From Pyxicephalus adspersus (lineage: Eukaryota; Chordata; Amphibia; Anura; Pyxicephalidae), in assembly GCF_032062135.1 (NCBI RefSeq), contig NC_092861.1:116349554-116413553 (forward strand): 64,000 bases of DNA. Reading direction: 5' to 3'. Positions within the stretch are counted from its first letter, which is position 1. Each line of letters opens with the position of its first letter. A program made the translations under genes and the position numbers. Under the pieces are notes generated by a model. It was not told the DNA's origin. It did not search any database and saw only the letters and a program-made list of their open reading frames with translations. Below are positions 25,437 through 37,236 of the stretch, in pieces.

Positions 25437-25770
25437 AAGCTGCGTACACACGGCAAATTTTTCTCGCCCGATAATCGGTATCGGCCAATTATCGGGCGAA
25501 AATCTGCCGTGTGTACAGTCGGTCGTCGTCCATCGTCCGACGACCGTCCTGGCGGATCCATGGACGATGGACGACGACCGATCCTAATGAAAGGGAAGGG
25601 GAGAGCGCGCAGCAGGGTGCCGCTCCGTCGCTCTCCCTCTCCCCTCTCCATAGAGCATGAACGGTGCTGTATGTACAGCATCGTTCATGCATCGTGCAGT
25701 CTTTTCTCGTTGGAAAGGATCGTGAAAGATCCTTTCCAACGAGAAAAATTGCAGGTGTGTACGCAGCTTA
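25437..25770. mobile_element. Palindromic MITE, TACGTACACACG family, copy a
   Basis: Ends AAGCTGCGTACACAC and GTGTGTACGCAGCTT are perfect inverted repeats. The GC-rich body has nested palindromes: TCTCGCCCGATAATCGG with CCAATTATCGGGCGA, and a 19-bp pair at 25520 and 25562. It ends GGATCGTGAAAGATCC before the right arm. TTAA follows the right end and CTAA precedes the left, hinting at piggyBac-like targeting, but this is not secure. Confidence 0.85.
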
Positions 25771-26880
25771 ACTCAGGGGAATTTGTTATGTGAATGAAGG
25801 ACATTGATTGTTTACTCTTTGACTGTTCTGCACCAATTATCACCAAGGGTGTTATAAATGGTGTATAGACCTTACAGTGAACCTAAACTACCAGATAAGG
25901 CTTTCATGAAGGAAAAGCTCAAAAGGCAATATACATACTATAATTATAATACAGCGTCAGCAAGCAGCACCCAAAACACATGCAGGGCTACCTGCCTTCA
26001 AGCAACGGAGGATATAGTGGGAGTATCCTCACTACCTGGACTTCCATGGCAGTTAGATCCAGCATATTATCACTGGGGAAGACAAACATCCGCACCCCTG
26101 TAAACTGGGACCATTAACACCTAACGTAATTAAAGTACAAATATTTTACGCTCTTTAACAAGCATGGGAGTTAGATACATTGTAACTTAGGAAATTTCGC
26201 ATTTGCCCAGGAGACATGTAATGTAAATGCATTGACAGTTCAGTGATCAGACAGATCTTGATCAGACGGATACCTCATACACATACTGGATTGCAATAGC
26301 TGGTCATACATTTGTCACTCAATAGCATTTGCTTAATGCCTTCTCCTTCAGGTAATATTAGTAAAGTAGTCCAAATATTTTAATCCATCAGACCTTTTTA
26401 GTACTGATGGTCTTCTATGAGTCTCTTTTGCAATATTAAGTATGCCATATACTGTAGCCTGCCATAAATATAGGCAGATGGTTGGACATGCAGGCATGAT
26501 CTGACTGCCCTTAACCATGTATGCTGGTCACAGACCTCTAAACACAAACACAAAATGGACATTCAAGTATTTAATCATTCTTACTAAGCAGCAAAGGGGC
26601 TTGAAAATAAGCCCTCACCAACCTCTGTAGCTGAAGGCAATGTAAAACAATGAATCCTAAAAGTTCACAGCAGAAGTACTGAAGTAACTCAATGTATTTT
26701 CCCACCAACTTAGCTCACCCTGCTCCCCTTACCAGTGCACCCTGCGCCCTGCGCCCCTTACCAGGTTGTAAGGTACTGCTAGGAAGAGAGGAAGGGGGGA
26801 CATCCATGTTTATGCTGTGAACCTTGAGGATGAATTGATCTACCGATCCTACAGAGGTCTACGAAGTCTTGTTAGACATT

Positions 26881-27099
26881 GGGCATGATTTTTTTAAAGC
26901 TCTCAAAGGCTGGAGAGGAAACACTTTCATCAGTGAAGCTGGGTGATCCAGCAAACCTGGAATGGATTTCTTCAAAGTCATTTGCTAGCAAATATTTTGA
27001 ATTCTGGACCAGATCCATTCCAGGTTTACTGGATTACTCAGGTTCATAGCTGAAAGTGTATCCTCTCCAGCCTTAGGCAGCTTTATCAAATCAAGCCCA
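26881..27099. mobile_element. Palindromic MITE, GGGCCTGATTT family, copy 2
   Basis: Ends GGGCATGATTTTTTTAAAGC and GCTTTATCAAATCAAGCCC. The inner TGGGTGATCCAGCAAACCTG pairs with CAGGTTTACTGGATTACTCA. It shares order and spacing with the other copies. Confidence 0.82.
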
Positions 27100-29178
27100 A
27101 TATGTTAATACTTGAATACCTCCACATGATTTTGATTAAATAATTTTTTTTTTTTTTGTAAGGGGTACCTGATAGTAATTGCATCTTTAGATTTTCTGGA
27201 TTAAGCTTATTAAACACACAAATGCATAACATTTATATAATGCAAACGCAGGGACGATTTTGGAGGGAGGTTGTAAACTGAGCAACCGAACAGGACCCCC
27301 ACCTTCTAGCGGGTCGTGATTGACAGAATGGCAGGCAGCGCAGGAAAATAGAATTCTGTGCATTTGGAGTCCTCACTTTATATTTGCACAGGGAGCCAGT
27401 TTGTCTAAAACTGTCACCATGCAAATGGACAAATATGCTTCTAATTTAAAGTCCTATACAACCAAGGAGAATAAATTCATAGATCCAAAAAAAACTTGGC
27501 CTAAGACTACTAAATTAATATTCTTTTGTTTATAACAGCTTTAGAATATGTATATATTTGTGTAACTTTTACAAAAGCTTTGATTGAACTCCACTTAACT
27601 TATTTGCTTCAATGCATCACTAGATAGAGACAGTAGACTAGACAGTCGTACATCAAAGATAGTGAAATGCTTTAAACCTGTAAAGAACTATTGTACAGCG
27701 TGCAGAATGAATTAAGATTCCTTGCACTCACCAGAGCAGTAAGAAAATGTTAGGAGTAAAAGAACCAGGAAAGATGTAGAAGAAAGGAGGCAGCAATACA
27801 CACCGCTTATGATAAACTTTCAAGCACAAAAAACAAAAGACAGAAAAAAGAAAAATGTTTAAATCAAACAGTTGCTACTACATTGCTTCACAGATGTAAC
27901 ACAGACACAGTCAGTGACTGCTAACAATAACAAATTATTGTTTGCCATTCTCTTTTTTGTTTTTCCTATTTGCATTTTGTTGGATGTTGTAAGCTTACAC
28001 AGATTTACAAATTCAGTGCACAGAAATGGCAGACGCAATCAAGTCATTCCACAGACTAATTGAGCGGGATGCGGTCATTGTACAAAAAGCTAGCATTACT
28101 ACTGCACAATGAAATAAGCTGAGCATTTAAACAACAAGGCATATAGGTGTTACAAAATATGGGTGGGGTAATGCATGTTTATACCTTGCTTTTTAAAAAT
28201 ATATGTGTATTAATGTCTTGATTTAATTCTGATATAGCTGATATCCAGGCAGTTATGGTACATAAAAGTGAATGCAGCAGTGTAATAAATAGAGCATCCC
28301 TGAACTTACTTTTTTAATTTACGCACCTATAGGTGACATGGAATCAGCCTCTTCCAGTCCCTGAAAATCTCAGACTGAGATATAGGAGGAAGTGCAAAAA
28401 GCCACTTGGTTGTACTGCAGCGCAAGAAGCGTGCTGCTGGGAGGACAGGGCCGAGTGAGATGGAGAACAGAAAGATGAGCTTATAAATCTGCTGCTTCTT
28501 CTTTTACTGTCCATTCATAGCATGAGAACATAAAGTTCATATGCTATAACCATAAAGTGTCATTGAAGAGCAGCAGAATAAAATCAGGTTTCCTCCCTTG
28601 TCAGACAGTGCTGATTGGCAGCATTTTAAATCTCATACCTAAAAGGCCAGTAAACTTTGGCCAGAAAATGGTGGTTTTTGCTATCTGCCTGGAGTTCAGC
28701 TTGGGTTTATGACTAGCTTGTGAAATGTAGGCATTTGTTTTTATACAGTAGATTAAGTTTGTTTTATATGCTGCATAGGTTATAATATTTAAGTAACATG
28801 CTGATTTATAAAGAGGTAACCTGGATTTAGAACATGGAAGTAGAATCCTCCTGCCTGAAAGACATTCCCATGATGAATGCAAATTGTTGTAAGGAAATGC
28901 ACATCCTATCATGCTGTACACAGAGACACCTTCAAAACTCATACTTTATATCTATCAAAAGCAGACATTGGTTGAGTCCTATAAGGTTCAATAACATAAC
29001 ATTTCCCAAAACAAATGCTTCTTAATATCAAATACATGGGAGAATACAATGCAGCACTTTCAGAGACCAGTGGGTATTATTTTAGGATGTCTGAAGCAAA
29101 GATGCTTAAAACCCCTATTCATAGGATATGTGCATTTAACATACATATCTGCATGACAAGACTTGTGTAGCAGTGCAA

Positions 29179-29370
29179 AAGATCTGAGACTGCTGGTGGC
29201 TGCTGCCATCTTGAATGTGATTTCCGGAGCCCCAGCAGAATCAGTATTGCACATCATTTGCCTGTCAAAGCTTCTTTTGTGCAGACATCCTAAAGATCTG
29301 AGACTGCTGCTGAATGCATCCATCTTCTATGTGATGTCAGAAACCTCAGCAGGCTCAGTTCTTCCTTTTG
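29179..29370. repeat. Duplication with 114-bp period
   Basis: AAGATCTGAGACTGCTG occurs at 29179 and 29293, each followed by GCC/TCC ATCTT…ATGTGAT and CAGCAG…TCAGT in the same order. Confidence 0.75.
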
Positions 29371-30222
29371 CTCCTCCAAGTGCACCTACAAATGTTAATG
29401 CAGGAAAGTGACGGGAAGGATAGATCAGCCAAGACAGTAATTTGACATTCCCGGAGGAGGAGAGGACTATGATATGGATGAAACCAACTGTTGCTAGATT
29501 GGTCAAAGGCACATTACAAAAGAATTAGAAGCTTTTTAGGAAAATTCCTTTAAGAAGTATATTCACATGGCTATATTTAAAGATCCGTTAGCTTTTGAAA
29601 AACTTTATGAATAATCAACTGCCCAGATATTTTTCTTCCTATTATTTGCTTTTAATTTTTTTAAAAGATGTTTGCCCTTATACATAGTAATATATTTGAT
29701 TAAAATGGTTAAGCATTATGAGCAAGGCTGTCATTATTACACATATTTGCATGTGAATATGCCCAAATATATTACAGTTAAAATTATTTGTGCCTGCTGA
29801 GATCTGCCTGTCCTTATTATGCAAATTATCCATCTCAACATATGTGATATGAATCATAATGTGCTCTATAGGGAGATCAAGAAATAGAATACCAGCATCC
29901 TTGCAGCATGCGCATGCACCTATGTATGTGTTTATGTTAAGCTCAAATTCCTTTACTTGAAGTAGGTACACAATCATCACCATCATCATCTCTAGAGAAC
30001 CAAAGGATACCAGATTTTATCTATTTCTGCATAACTCAGGTCTGCTTGTAGTCACAAGCAGATAAGGGGAAAACACACTGACATGCTGCATATGTGAATT
30101 GTTTTGCATCTCGCTGAGTGTTACTCATAGCATTTTTACCAAGTGTGTTCAATGCAGCGAAAGCAGTGAAGATGCACATATTAGTATGCAGAACACATGG
30201 ATGTCCTATGGATGAGCTTCCT

Positions 30223-30248
30223 CCCCCCCCCCCCCCCCCCCCCCCCCC
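30223..30248. repeat. C26 homopolymer
   Basis: 26 consecutive C. Shorter C runs occur at 22731-22744 (14) and 53918-53930 (13). Such tracts are mutable and can be mis-sequenced. Confidence 0.97.
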
Positions 30249-30484
30249 TAGACACTGCTCCCCCAATTTCTTCACTAGAAGCCGAATGAATACAACGCCT
30301 AATTTTGAGTTTGACCATGTACAAGACATTTAGGTTCTATCTCATTTCACCTTTGCACGCATGAATTTCAGGCCATAATTGCAATGTTCTTCATCTGCAC
30401 AGGCAATTAAATTTTATTAATTGAAGTTAAACTGCAGCAAAAGTATTAACTTTCCCAGATATCATAAAATAAAACTGAATTTTG

Positions 30485-30503
30485 TCTGCCATCTTGTGGA
30501 TGG
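30485..30503 (-). promoter_or_regulatory. CTCF-like motif
   Basis: The minus strand reads CCATCCACAAGATGGCAGA, containing the CCACAAGATGGCA core. A single match of this kind can arise by chance. Confidence 0.3.
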
Positions 30504-31484
30504 TAAAAGATTTAACATTTGGCCTAAATCTACAAAGGAAGTCACCTTTCCCTGAGCTCAACAACAAAAAATGCTATCTGGCCACAAAATGATATCTTCT
30601 TTATTAAGAAGAGTGCACTGGATCATCACTCTCCTCTTTTTACTGTTGTAAAGAGAAACTACATTTTAGGTTCAGTAATATTTATGTTGCGTTTGTTTTA
30701 TGTATATATATGGTTTTCTTATTTCTTTTTTTTTACACTATCTATATACAACCTGTGTTTTACAAATAAACTATTATTACATAATGATGTGTTTCCAGAG
30801 CATTGGATTATATGAAAGGGAGGCACAGAAGAAGGGCTTGCTCTGCAGCTCCCTTTGACTGATAGAAATCTCATTCATTTGGTGAGTAAATGAGTCCCTT
30901 TCTGATTTAGAATAAAGTGAATAAATGAGGACATGGTTGATGATGCTATCACTGCTATTGACCCTTAATAAATCAATTTTCACCCTACAAAATATTGAAC
31001 TGGCGCAGGATCAAGGAAAAAGGTATCTTGTTATAACTATGAAGCTTCACCAATGAGCCATGAATTTATAGGAAGATATGTGCATTTGTTAATGTAAAAC
31101 TCCAACTTTTTTGAATAATACATCCTAAAATGTTAAAAAAAAAACATAGAGTGAAAACATTCATTAGAAGAGTTAGCAACCTTTTTAATGTTCTCCAATA
31201 TTATTCAAATGTTTGCCACATTGATATATACCATACACAAATACTAATTCTTCGCTTGCAGATTCAAGTTAGCACTTGAACATTTTGTCTTCTTTCATAA
31301 AATTGAAAGGAAAAAAATAATTTGCTTCTAAGAGCACCAGAGGCATATTCATACTAGACTTTACATACCTAATGTTGTCATAATCATTTTTATATTAACA
31401 ATACTTTTAATGTGTGTTGTTTACATTGTATTGATTCTCAAATGTTTATATATGTAGTGCATTATTACCTGATTAGCTACTTAC

Positions 31485-31649
31485 TTTACACGCTAAATTT
31501 AAGATGTCTTCCACCCTGTGTTCCGGTCTGAGGTTGATTGTAACATCATGGTTGTCATAAAAATGGATGAATATTGGAATTTCCCAGGAACTTTCCTTGT
31601 GGGTGTCCTCTGGAACTGTGTTATATATATTCAACATCTCATCCACATT
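31485..31649 (-). CDS. TIAM2: TIAM2 exon G: start of the Ras-binding domain
   Basis: 55 codons, phase 0 to 0; acceptor TTGGCAG|AAT, donor TGTAAA|GTAAGT. It reads NVDEMLNIYNTVPEDT, SSWEIPIFIHFYDNHDVTI, NLRPEHRVEDILNLACK. The second half is the first beta strands and helix of the ubiquitin-like RBD, where TIAM1 is known to bind activated Ras. The exon ends on AAA rather than AAG before the donor, still a good GTAAGT site. It is isolated between a 15.6-kb and a 7.6-kb intron. Confidence 0.95.
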
Positions 31650-31832
31650 CTGCCAAGAAAACATGCATTAAGAGTTATTTGTTGTCAATATGGTATGTTT
31701 GTAATGTCAATACTTCATGCAATATTCTCCTGATAGTTATTTATTAATTTCAAGTACATTTGTATGAGATTTTTTTCATCACAAGATAGCAACACCAGAT
31801 ATCATCTTCTATTAAAGAATTTAAATGCATTT

Positions 31833-31850
31833 ACCAGTAGATGGCACTAT
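31833..31850 (+). promoter_or_regulatory. CTCF-like motif, plus orientation
   Basis: ACCAGTAGATGGCACTAT fits the CCASNAGRKGGCR core of CTCF sites. It lies about 180 bases upstream (on the minus strand) of exon G. Sequence match only. Confidence 0.4.
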
Positions 31851-32080
31851 GGAACAAGAAATAATGCTATCCACCTATTATTTAGTAGCATACTTGATAT
31901 ACCAGATTCAACATACAGTCTAAAAAATATTTCAAGCCAAACATGGATGTTACTTGTAAGGAACTATTGACTCCCACTTGCCTCTGAGTGGAGCTGCCGG
32001 TTGTCTTTTAATGTGGCTGCTGGCAGCCCTGGCATCTCTCCCACTTGGCACACAGTGTACCAATCCTAGAAGCGCCCCCG

Positions 32081-32094
32081 CGCCATCTGCTGGC
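32081..32094 (-). promoter_or_regulatory. CTCF-like motif, minus orientation
   Basis: The minus strand reads GCCAGCAGATGGCGCGG, a close fit to the CTCF core with a GC-rich 3' side. With the 31833 motif it forms a convergent pair 230 bases apart. Confidence 0.45.
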
Positions 32095-33822
32095 TATTAT
32101 ACAGAAAGCAGCACAGGCATGTTCAAGTATGCTCGTGACGACACCAGACGGCCAGCATTACTCATTAGGCAAAATGTTCTGATTGTTGGTTTGATGCTTT
32201 GGTTCTCCAATCTGCATTTCTTGCTATCAATCAGGGTATAGCTCTGGCGTGTTTCTTGGATTGTGCTGTACATCTTACTCCTGTTATGGTGATCATTGGA
32301 TATAATGGTTCCTTGATAACTGAGTCTAACCCCAAAGTTCCAAACAAAGCGTAAACTATAAATCAAAATGAAATCTTTTTTTACTGACAATGGAACTTTT
32401 ATTTTTATACACCAATATTATCCTAACGTGAAACCTCGAAATAAGCATTTTTCCAGTTTAGCTGCCAAGTTTTTGCTGCCATTGCCAGGACAATCTCTCA
32501 ATCGGAGAACCAGACATAAAGAAATACCTGGAGGTGGTTCTAACCCTTACCTCATCTAAAGTAGAAAACATTGTGTAAAGTGTACAAATGTAACCAAATA
32601 CATCTTTGGTTTAGCCACTAGGCAAAGATCTGGCATTTTATAGCAATCACCTGACTAGCAGTTGCTTGAATGAAGGCAAAACAATTGTGTTGCACTACAA
32701 AGTAGAGAGCAAAACCTGCATATATAATGAACAAACACATCGCTACCTAACTATTTACAAGCTTTTAAAACCATTATTGTACATTTATTGAAGTGCATAA
32801 GAACTCCAAACTGTTTTCTTTCACATATCCCACATCTTGTTAACTAGAGTGTAAGTCTGGCTTTATACAGCAATGTTTATTTCTATTTTCTATTATAGTT
32901 GATTTAAATGTTTAAAATTTTCTGTTCTACTACATTTTTAATATTTTTTTACTTTGCAAGATGAATATAATAGTATGTGGTGTAATTAAAAGGTATGAAA
33001 CAGAGGAGAGGAGGAAACTGTTATCATAGCACATGCAGTACACAGCAAGGTGGAAAGATCCAAAGAAATTGGATCCAGCCTCTGTGTAATCACAATTTAT
33101 GTGCATTTAGTGTGAAACCGCTGAGCTAATTAATTCCTAATTACTTTTGGCAGTTATGGATTTCTTGTTAAAGACAAGACACATAACAAATCCTATGCTG
33201 CTTACTGAAGGGGAATGTTTGTGTTTGCGTACATATATTATATATTATTAATATATATAATAGCATTATTAATAATAATTATTAAAACAAAAACTTAGAC
33301 ACTTTATTGTTTTCAATATTTGTTGAGATTTATTGTTGTAATTACTACTGTATCTTCATGTAACATTTTAATATTCTTTAACTAAATAACTAAACTAAAT
33401 CCACTAAAAAATAATTTTAAAAAATGATCTAGAAAGAAAAAAATTGGATACAGTGAGAAGGTAAAAAAACATGTGGACATTCATTGTATTTGTTTTGAGA
33501 GTCCTTCTGCTGGGACCGCTTATGATGAGAAATTAAAAAAGGTGGTAAGGATTGAAAATAATGTATTTTTCTTATGAATAAAATGTTCTGACTTTTCACA
33601 CGTTTACTCAATTAGTTAATGGTGCAATTGTTCCTAGATCTAGTGGCAGCGTTCCTAGTCATGTGGAAGCGGTAAATGTCTTGCACCCTCACTGCCAGTG
33701 TGAATTAGCCCTAAGACACCCAACTGGCTTAGCTCCTGATTAAGCACATCATAATCAATCTAACTAAAAACTTAACTTTTTAATAGATTGCACTTACAGC
33801 TGTGTAAAACAAATATCTAGAG

Positions 33823-34320
33823 CAGAGGTAGGCAAACTCCGGCCTTTAGGCCGAATACAGCCTAGCCAGTATTCCTAGTTATTTATTGTTAGATCCGGCC
33901 TAATTGAATTGTTGCGTTATTGCAAGTTCCCGCGATATCATCGAGTTCCCGCACAGTAACCCCAATTACTATGCCTAAAGAGCAGAAGCAACGTGCAGCT
34001 ACCAGTCTCTGGAAGGTTGACCTTGAATGTAGTGTCTTCAACCCCGAATGGAAGTACAAATTATTCTTCAACAAAACCCTGTGTTTAGTGTGCAACGACA
34101 CCAACAGCACTTTCAAGCGGTCGAATCTCAAGGGGCACTTCGGTGCCAAGCATGCACACACATACAGAGACTATACCGTGGATGAGCGGAAGACTGAGGC
34201 TTCTCGTTTGCAGTCACAGTTGGAAAAAACCTTTCCTTGGACACTTTTTTTTTTCTGGCCTAGTGTGCCTTCTTGAGACCCTGAAATGGCCTAATAGTCC
34301 AAAAAGTTTGCCGACCCCTG
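33823..34320 (+). mobile_element. Internally deleted hAT transposon with BED-type zinc-finger start
   Basis: The element begins CAGAGGTAGGCAAACTCCGG and ends AGTTTGCCGACCCCTG, the CAGxGGTxGGCAAAC terminal inverted repeats of hAT (Charlie-like) transposons. It is flanked by an 8-bp target duplication, ATCTAGAG (33815-33822) and ATCTAGAT (34321-34328), 7 of 8 identical, the hAT size. Inside, the start of a transposase survives, but the catalytic core is missing and the 3' end follows within about 90 bases. It is therefore a non-autonomous deletion derivative, fairly recent by its intact ORF and target duplication. Confidence 0.88.
33971..34276 (+). pseudogene. hAT transposase N-terminal fragment (BED-like zinc finger)
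   Basis: An ORF of 101 residues starting MPKEQKQRAATSLWKVD; an upstream ATG in frame at 33920 also exists. The region FNPEWKYKLFFNKTLCLVC and STFKRSNLKGHFGAKHAHTY gives a C-x2-C-x14-H-x4-H finger (Cys38, Cys41, His56, His61), typical of hAT transposases and the domesticated GTF2IRD2/ZBED group. Transposase-like sequence stops near 34230; the last residues before the stop come from the element's 3' end. No catalytic RNase-H-like domain remains, so it is called a fragment, not a gene. Confidence 0.8.
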
Positions 34321-34700
34321 ATCTAGATTTTGCTGAAAAATTCTTTAGTTTTACACCCATTGCCATCTAATATTATTTAGAAATATCTAAAATTCTGTGA
34401 AATCACAGAGAAGAATTAGCACTTTATCTATAGTAACACTTGTTATTTTAAAATTAATCTCACATTACTCACTTCAAATTATCTGAGTAGGATATCAGTC
34501 AGAAAAAATATATGCACAGAGTTATTTAAAAAGCATTAAAAACTATGAATTTTGAGAGAGTCATTCAGTGACAGAAAGTGCTAGATTAAGCTAGCTACAT
34601 GAGGGGATACAGAAAGTAAAACACGGTTCTTTAAAACTAAAAGGAAAACTCTTGTGGACTAACACTAAAACGAAAACCCCTGGATTTACCCATGCAGAAG

Positions 34701-35034
34701 CAGCCATTCTCGACCAGGGTTCCTCCAGAGGTTGCCAGGGGACCCTAGTCTGTAGCTGATTGACCTCCCATTTGATGATGTCTGCATAGTTCTGTTGCCA
34801 ACACCACTTTGTAAAATCCAAACTAACTAACAATGTTTTTTTTTTTGTTTATTAAAGTGTTTTTGTTGTTTCTAAAAATGGTATTCAAACTACCACTGTA
34901 AGAGGCACATTTTTTCACAGGCCACCAATTTAAGATCCTTTTTTCCCCCACTGACCCCCAATAAATTGGTTATTTAGCAGGTATTTCCTGGCACTTGAAA
35001 AATATTATAGGGGTAAAAAGATTAAGAAACGATG
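34701..35034. mobile_element. Degraded hAT-like element
   Basis: Starts CAGCCATTCTCGACCAGGG followed by TTCCTCCAGAGGTTGCCAGG, a left end like that of the 40209 element, and ends near GTAAAAAGATTAAGAAACGATG. No convincing target duplication remains, so the borders are approximate. Confidence 0.5.
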
Positions 35035-36695
35035 ATTGGGAGTCCTTGTTTGCACTCAAGCAATGAAAGTAATTTGAGCATCTCTCTAACCAATGCCAGT
35101 AAACCAAGAATGCAAATGAAAAAATGGGGGCAATTAAACTAGGAGAATAACAGGGAATAAAGTTTTTTTTTTTTTTAAGACAGACCCTCTGGCCTGTTGG
35201 CATGGAACATAGAGTACTAGCAGTGCTTATAGGATCTTAGGCTCAATTCAAACAGGGGTACAAGGGTTAAGAGACAAGGTATTCTTTAATGCCTCTATTG
35301 GAAGACACCGCATAGCGAATGTACAGCTGTAGATACGCCTGTTGTGCCCCTTCTATCAAATGCAAATGTGTGAAGACCCCATGCAGAAACTGAAGCTGGA
35401 GACATAGACTACTTATGCAGAAACAATGGAGGAGGGACTGCAGAGGATCTGTGAGGATTTGTTGTGATAAAGATAAAAGGTGGTTAGAGTGTAGTATCTA
35501 TATACAGAGTCTCTATACTGGAGAAATATCTCCGGGTTAAAACCACAGAAGGAAAAAAAAATTAGGAAAAAAAAAAAAAAATATACAGAATTTATATTTT
35601 TATTTTCAAAGGAAAATATTACAGCATATGCTCAAAAGGATGTAAGTTGGCTGTAACTTCCTGTGCAGGGAGGTATAGCCTAATGAGGGTGGAGCAGAGG
35701 CAGACGTAGGGATGTGCAAAGTGTGCCTCTAAATGAGGCTCCAGACCCTCCTCAGCCAACAGGGGTCACAACAAGGGCCTCAAGTCTGTACAGTTCACCC
35801 ACTGTTGGTTATGCCCACCACTAGGGAAGAGCATACTTTTCTGCTCAGTTTCCATCAAGGCCATGAGTGGTATGTAATCTATAGGGGCAATACTGGATGT
35901 GCTGGTTTCTTTGCTTGCTATAACTGCAAAATAGACTAAGGAATCTGGAGAATCAAAGGAAAATCAAAGAATAAAGAGCAGTGATTTGCCTTATGCCCAA
36001 CAACTCCACAGGACACTAAGAACATTTAATGAGATTGGAATCTGCATTTCTTTTCTACAACACATCTATTTTTTTAAAGCCATTCTACCCACACACCAGA
36101 GTTACTTAATAACACTGTTCAAACTGGGGGCGGAAAAGCAAGAGGGAGCCAGCAGCAAGGCTGCCACTGACGAACATAATTCTGTCACAAGAAAAGCAAC
36201 CCGGCTATATCATCTGTTAGCTACCCATACACTTTAAAAAGGAAAAAGGGATTTTATAAAGAATAACAAGAGAATACTATTGAATGTATTTGGCTAGATT
36301 TCTGATAAGCTATAAAGCACCACAAAGGGCATTAAAAAGCAGCAGGAAATGTAACCGGTACAATTCCAAATTTCCTATTACATAACTGAGAAAACATCTT
36401 GGAAACCCAAAGAGGTATTGCTCCTGTAATCCTCTTTTGTGATTACAGAAATGTGAATTTCTTATTAGAAAGTACTTCCCAGCTACTGGTCAGGTAATAC
36501 AAGGTATATAAACAAAATAACTTTAAAAATCCCTGCTGCTGTAAGGTCAGAAGCTGCAGTCTTCCATGGGTCCCAAAGCTTCCTCAGTCCAGTACATGCA
36601 AAGAAATCCTAAGAGTTGTGTATGCACTGCTCACTGCTGCACTTAATCAAGACAAACAGATGCACAACGGTAGATAGGCTTTGAGATAGGGAGCC

Positions 36696-36980
36696 TAAGG
36701 CTACGTACACACATGTAATGGTGCTCGTCTGATAATTGGCTCGGGGACGATATTTGGATGAGAATCTTGCCAAACGAACGGCCTAACAGATCCACAGATG
36801 ATCGACGTTCGCAAGTGAAAGGGGAGAGAGCGCAGCGTTCTGCCACTCTGTCATTCTCCCCTCTCGATACAGCAGAATGGTGCTGTATGTACAGCACTCG
36901 TTCATGTATCAATTGTCGTTGTTAAGGATCGTGAAAGATCCTTTCCAACGACAATTATTCCACATGTGTATGTAGCCTAA
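36696..36980. mobile_element. Palindromic MITE, TACGTACACACG family, copy b
   Basis: Ends TAAGGCTACGTACACACATG and CATGTGTATGTAGCCTAA. It shares the internal GGATCGTGAAAGATCC and GTGCTGTATGTACAGCAC palindromes with copy a. Confidence 0.83.
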
Positions 36981-37236
36981 GGCCTTGTACTGACATCTAA
37001 TGGACATCAGACGATTGTCACTGGAAAAGCTCTTTAGTGATTGTTTTCAGTAACAGGCGAACGATCGCCATTCTGTTCTATAGAGAGGGGAGGGAAAAGC
37101 ACAAGCGACACCTCGTTGTGCTTCGCCATGGCAGACTGATGAATGACATTGGGAGACCGCTGGACACATGTCAGATTTTAGCCGAGCACAGTCATTCTTC
37201 TTGGACACAAATCATCAGATGTGTTTACGTAGCTTT
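36979..37236. mobile_element. Related palindromic element abutting copy b
   Basis: Begins AAGGCCTTGTACTGACATC and ends ATGTGTTTACGTAGCTTT. Inner ACATCAGACGATTGTC faces CAAATCATCAGATGTG. It directly adjoins copy b, either a nested/tandem insertion or a diverged relative. Confidence 0.55.

Larger units (their letters stand above)
23887..31484 (-). other. TIAM2: TIAM2 intron G-H
   Basis: A 7.6-kb intron. It holds the TACGTACACACG-type palindromic MITE (25437), the GGGCCTGATTT MITE (26881), a 114-bp-spaced duplication near 29179-29370, a C26 tract (30223) and a CTCF-like motif (30485). No exon or other gene was recognised in it. Confidence 0.7.

Noticed and set aside
25415..25793. Arg/Pro-rich frames of 88-123 residues
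   Set aside because: They are within a palindromic MITE; opposite strands are open together because of the palindrome.
30036..30333. Frames with poly-Gly or poly-Pro
   Set aside because: They are produced by the C26 homopolymer.
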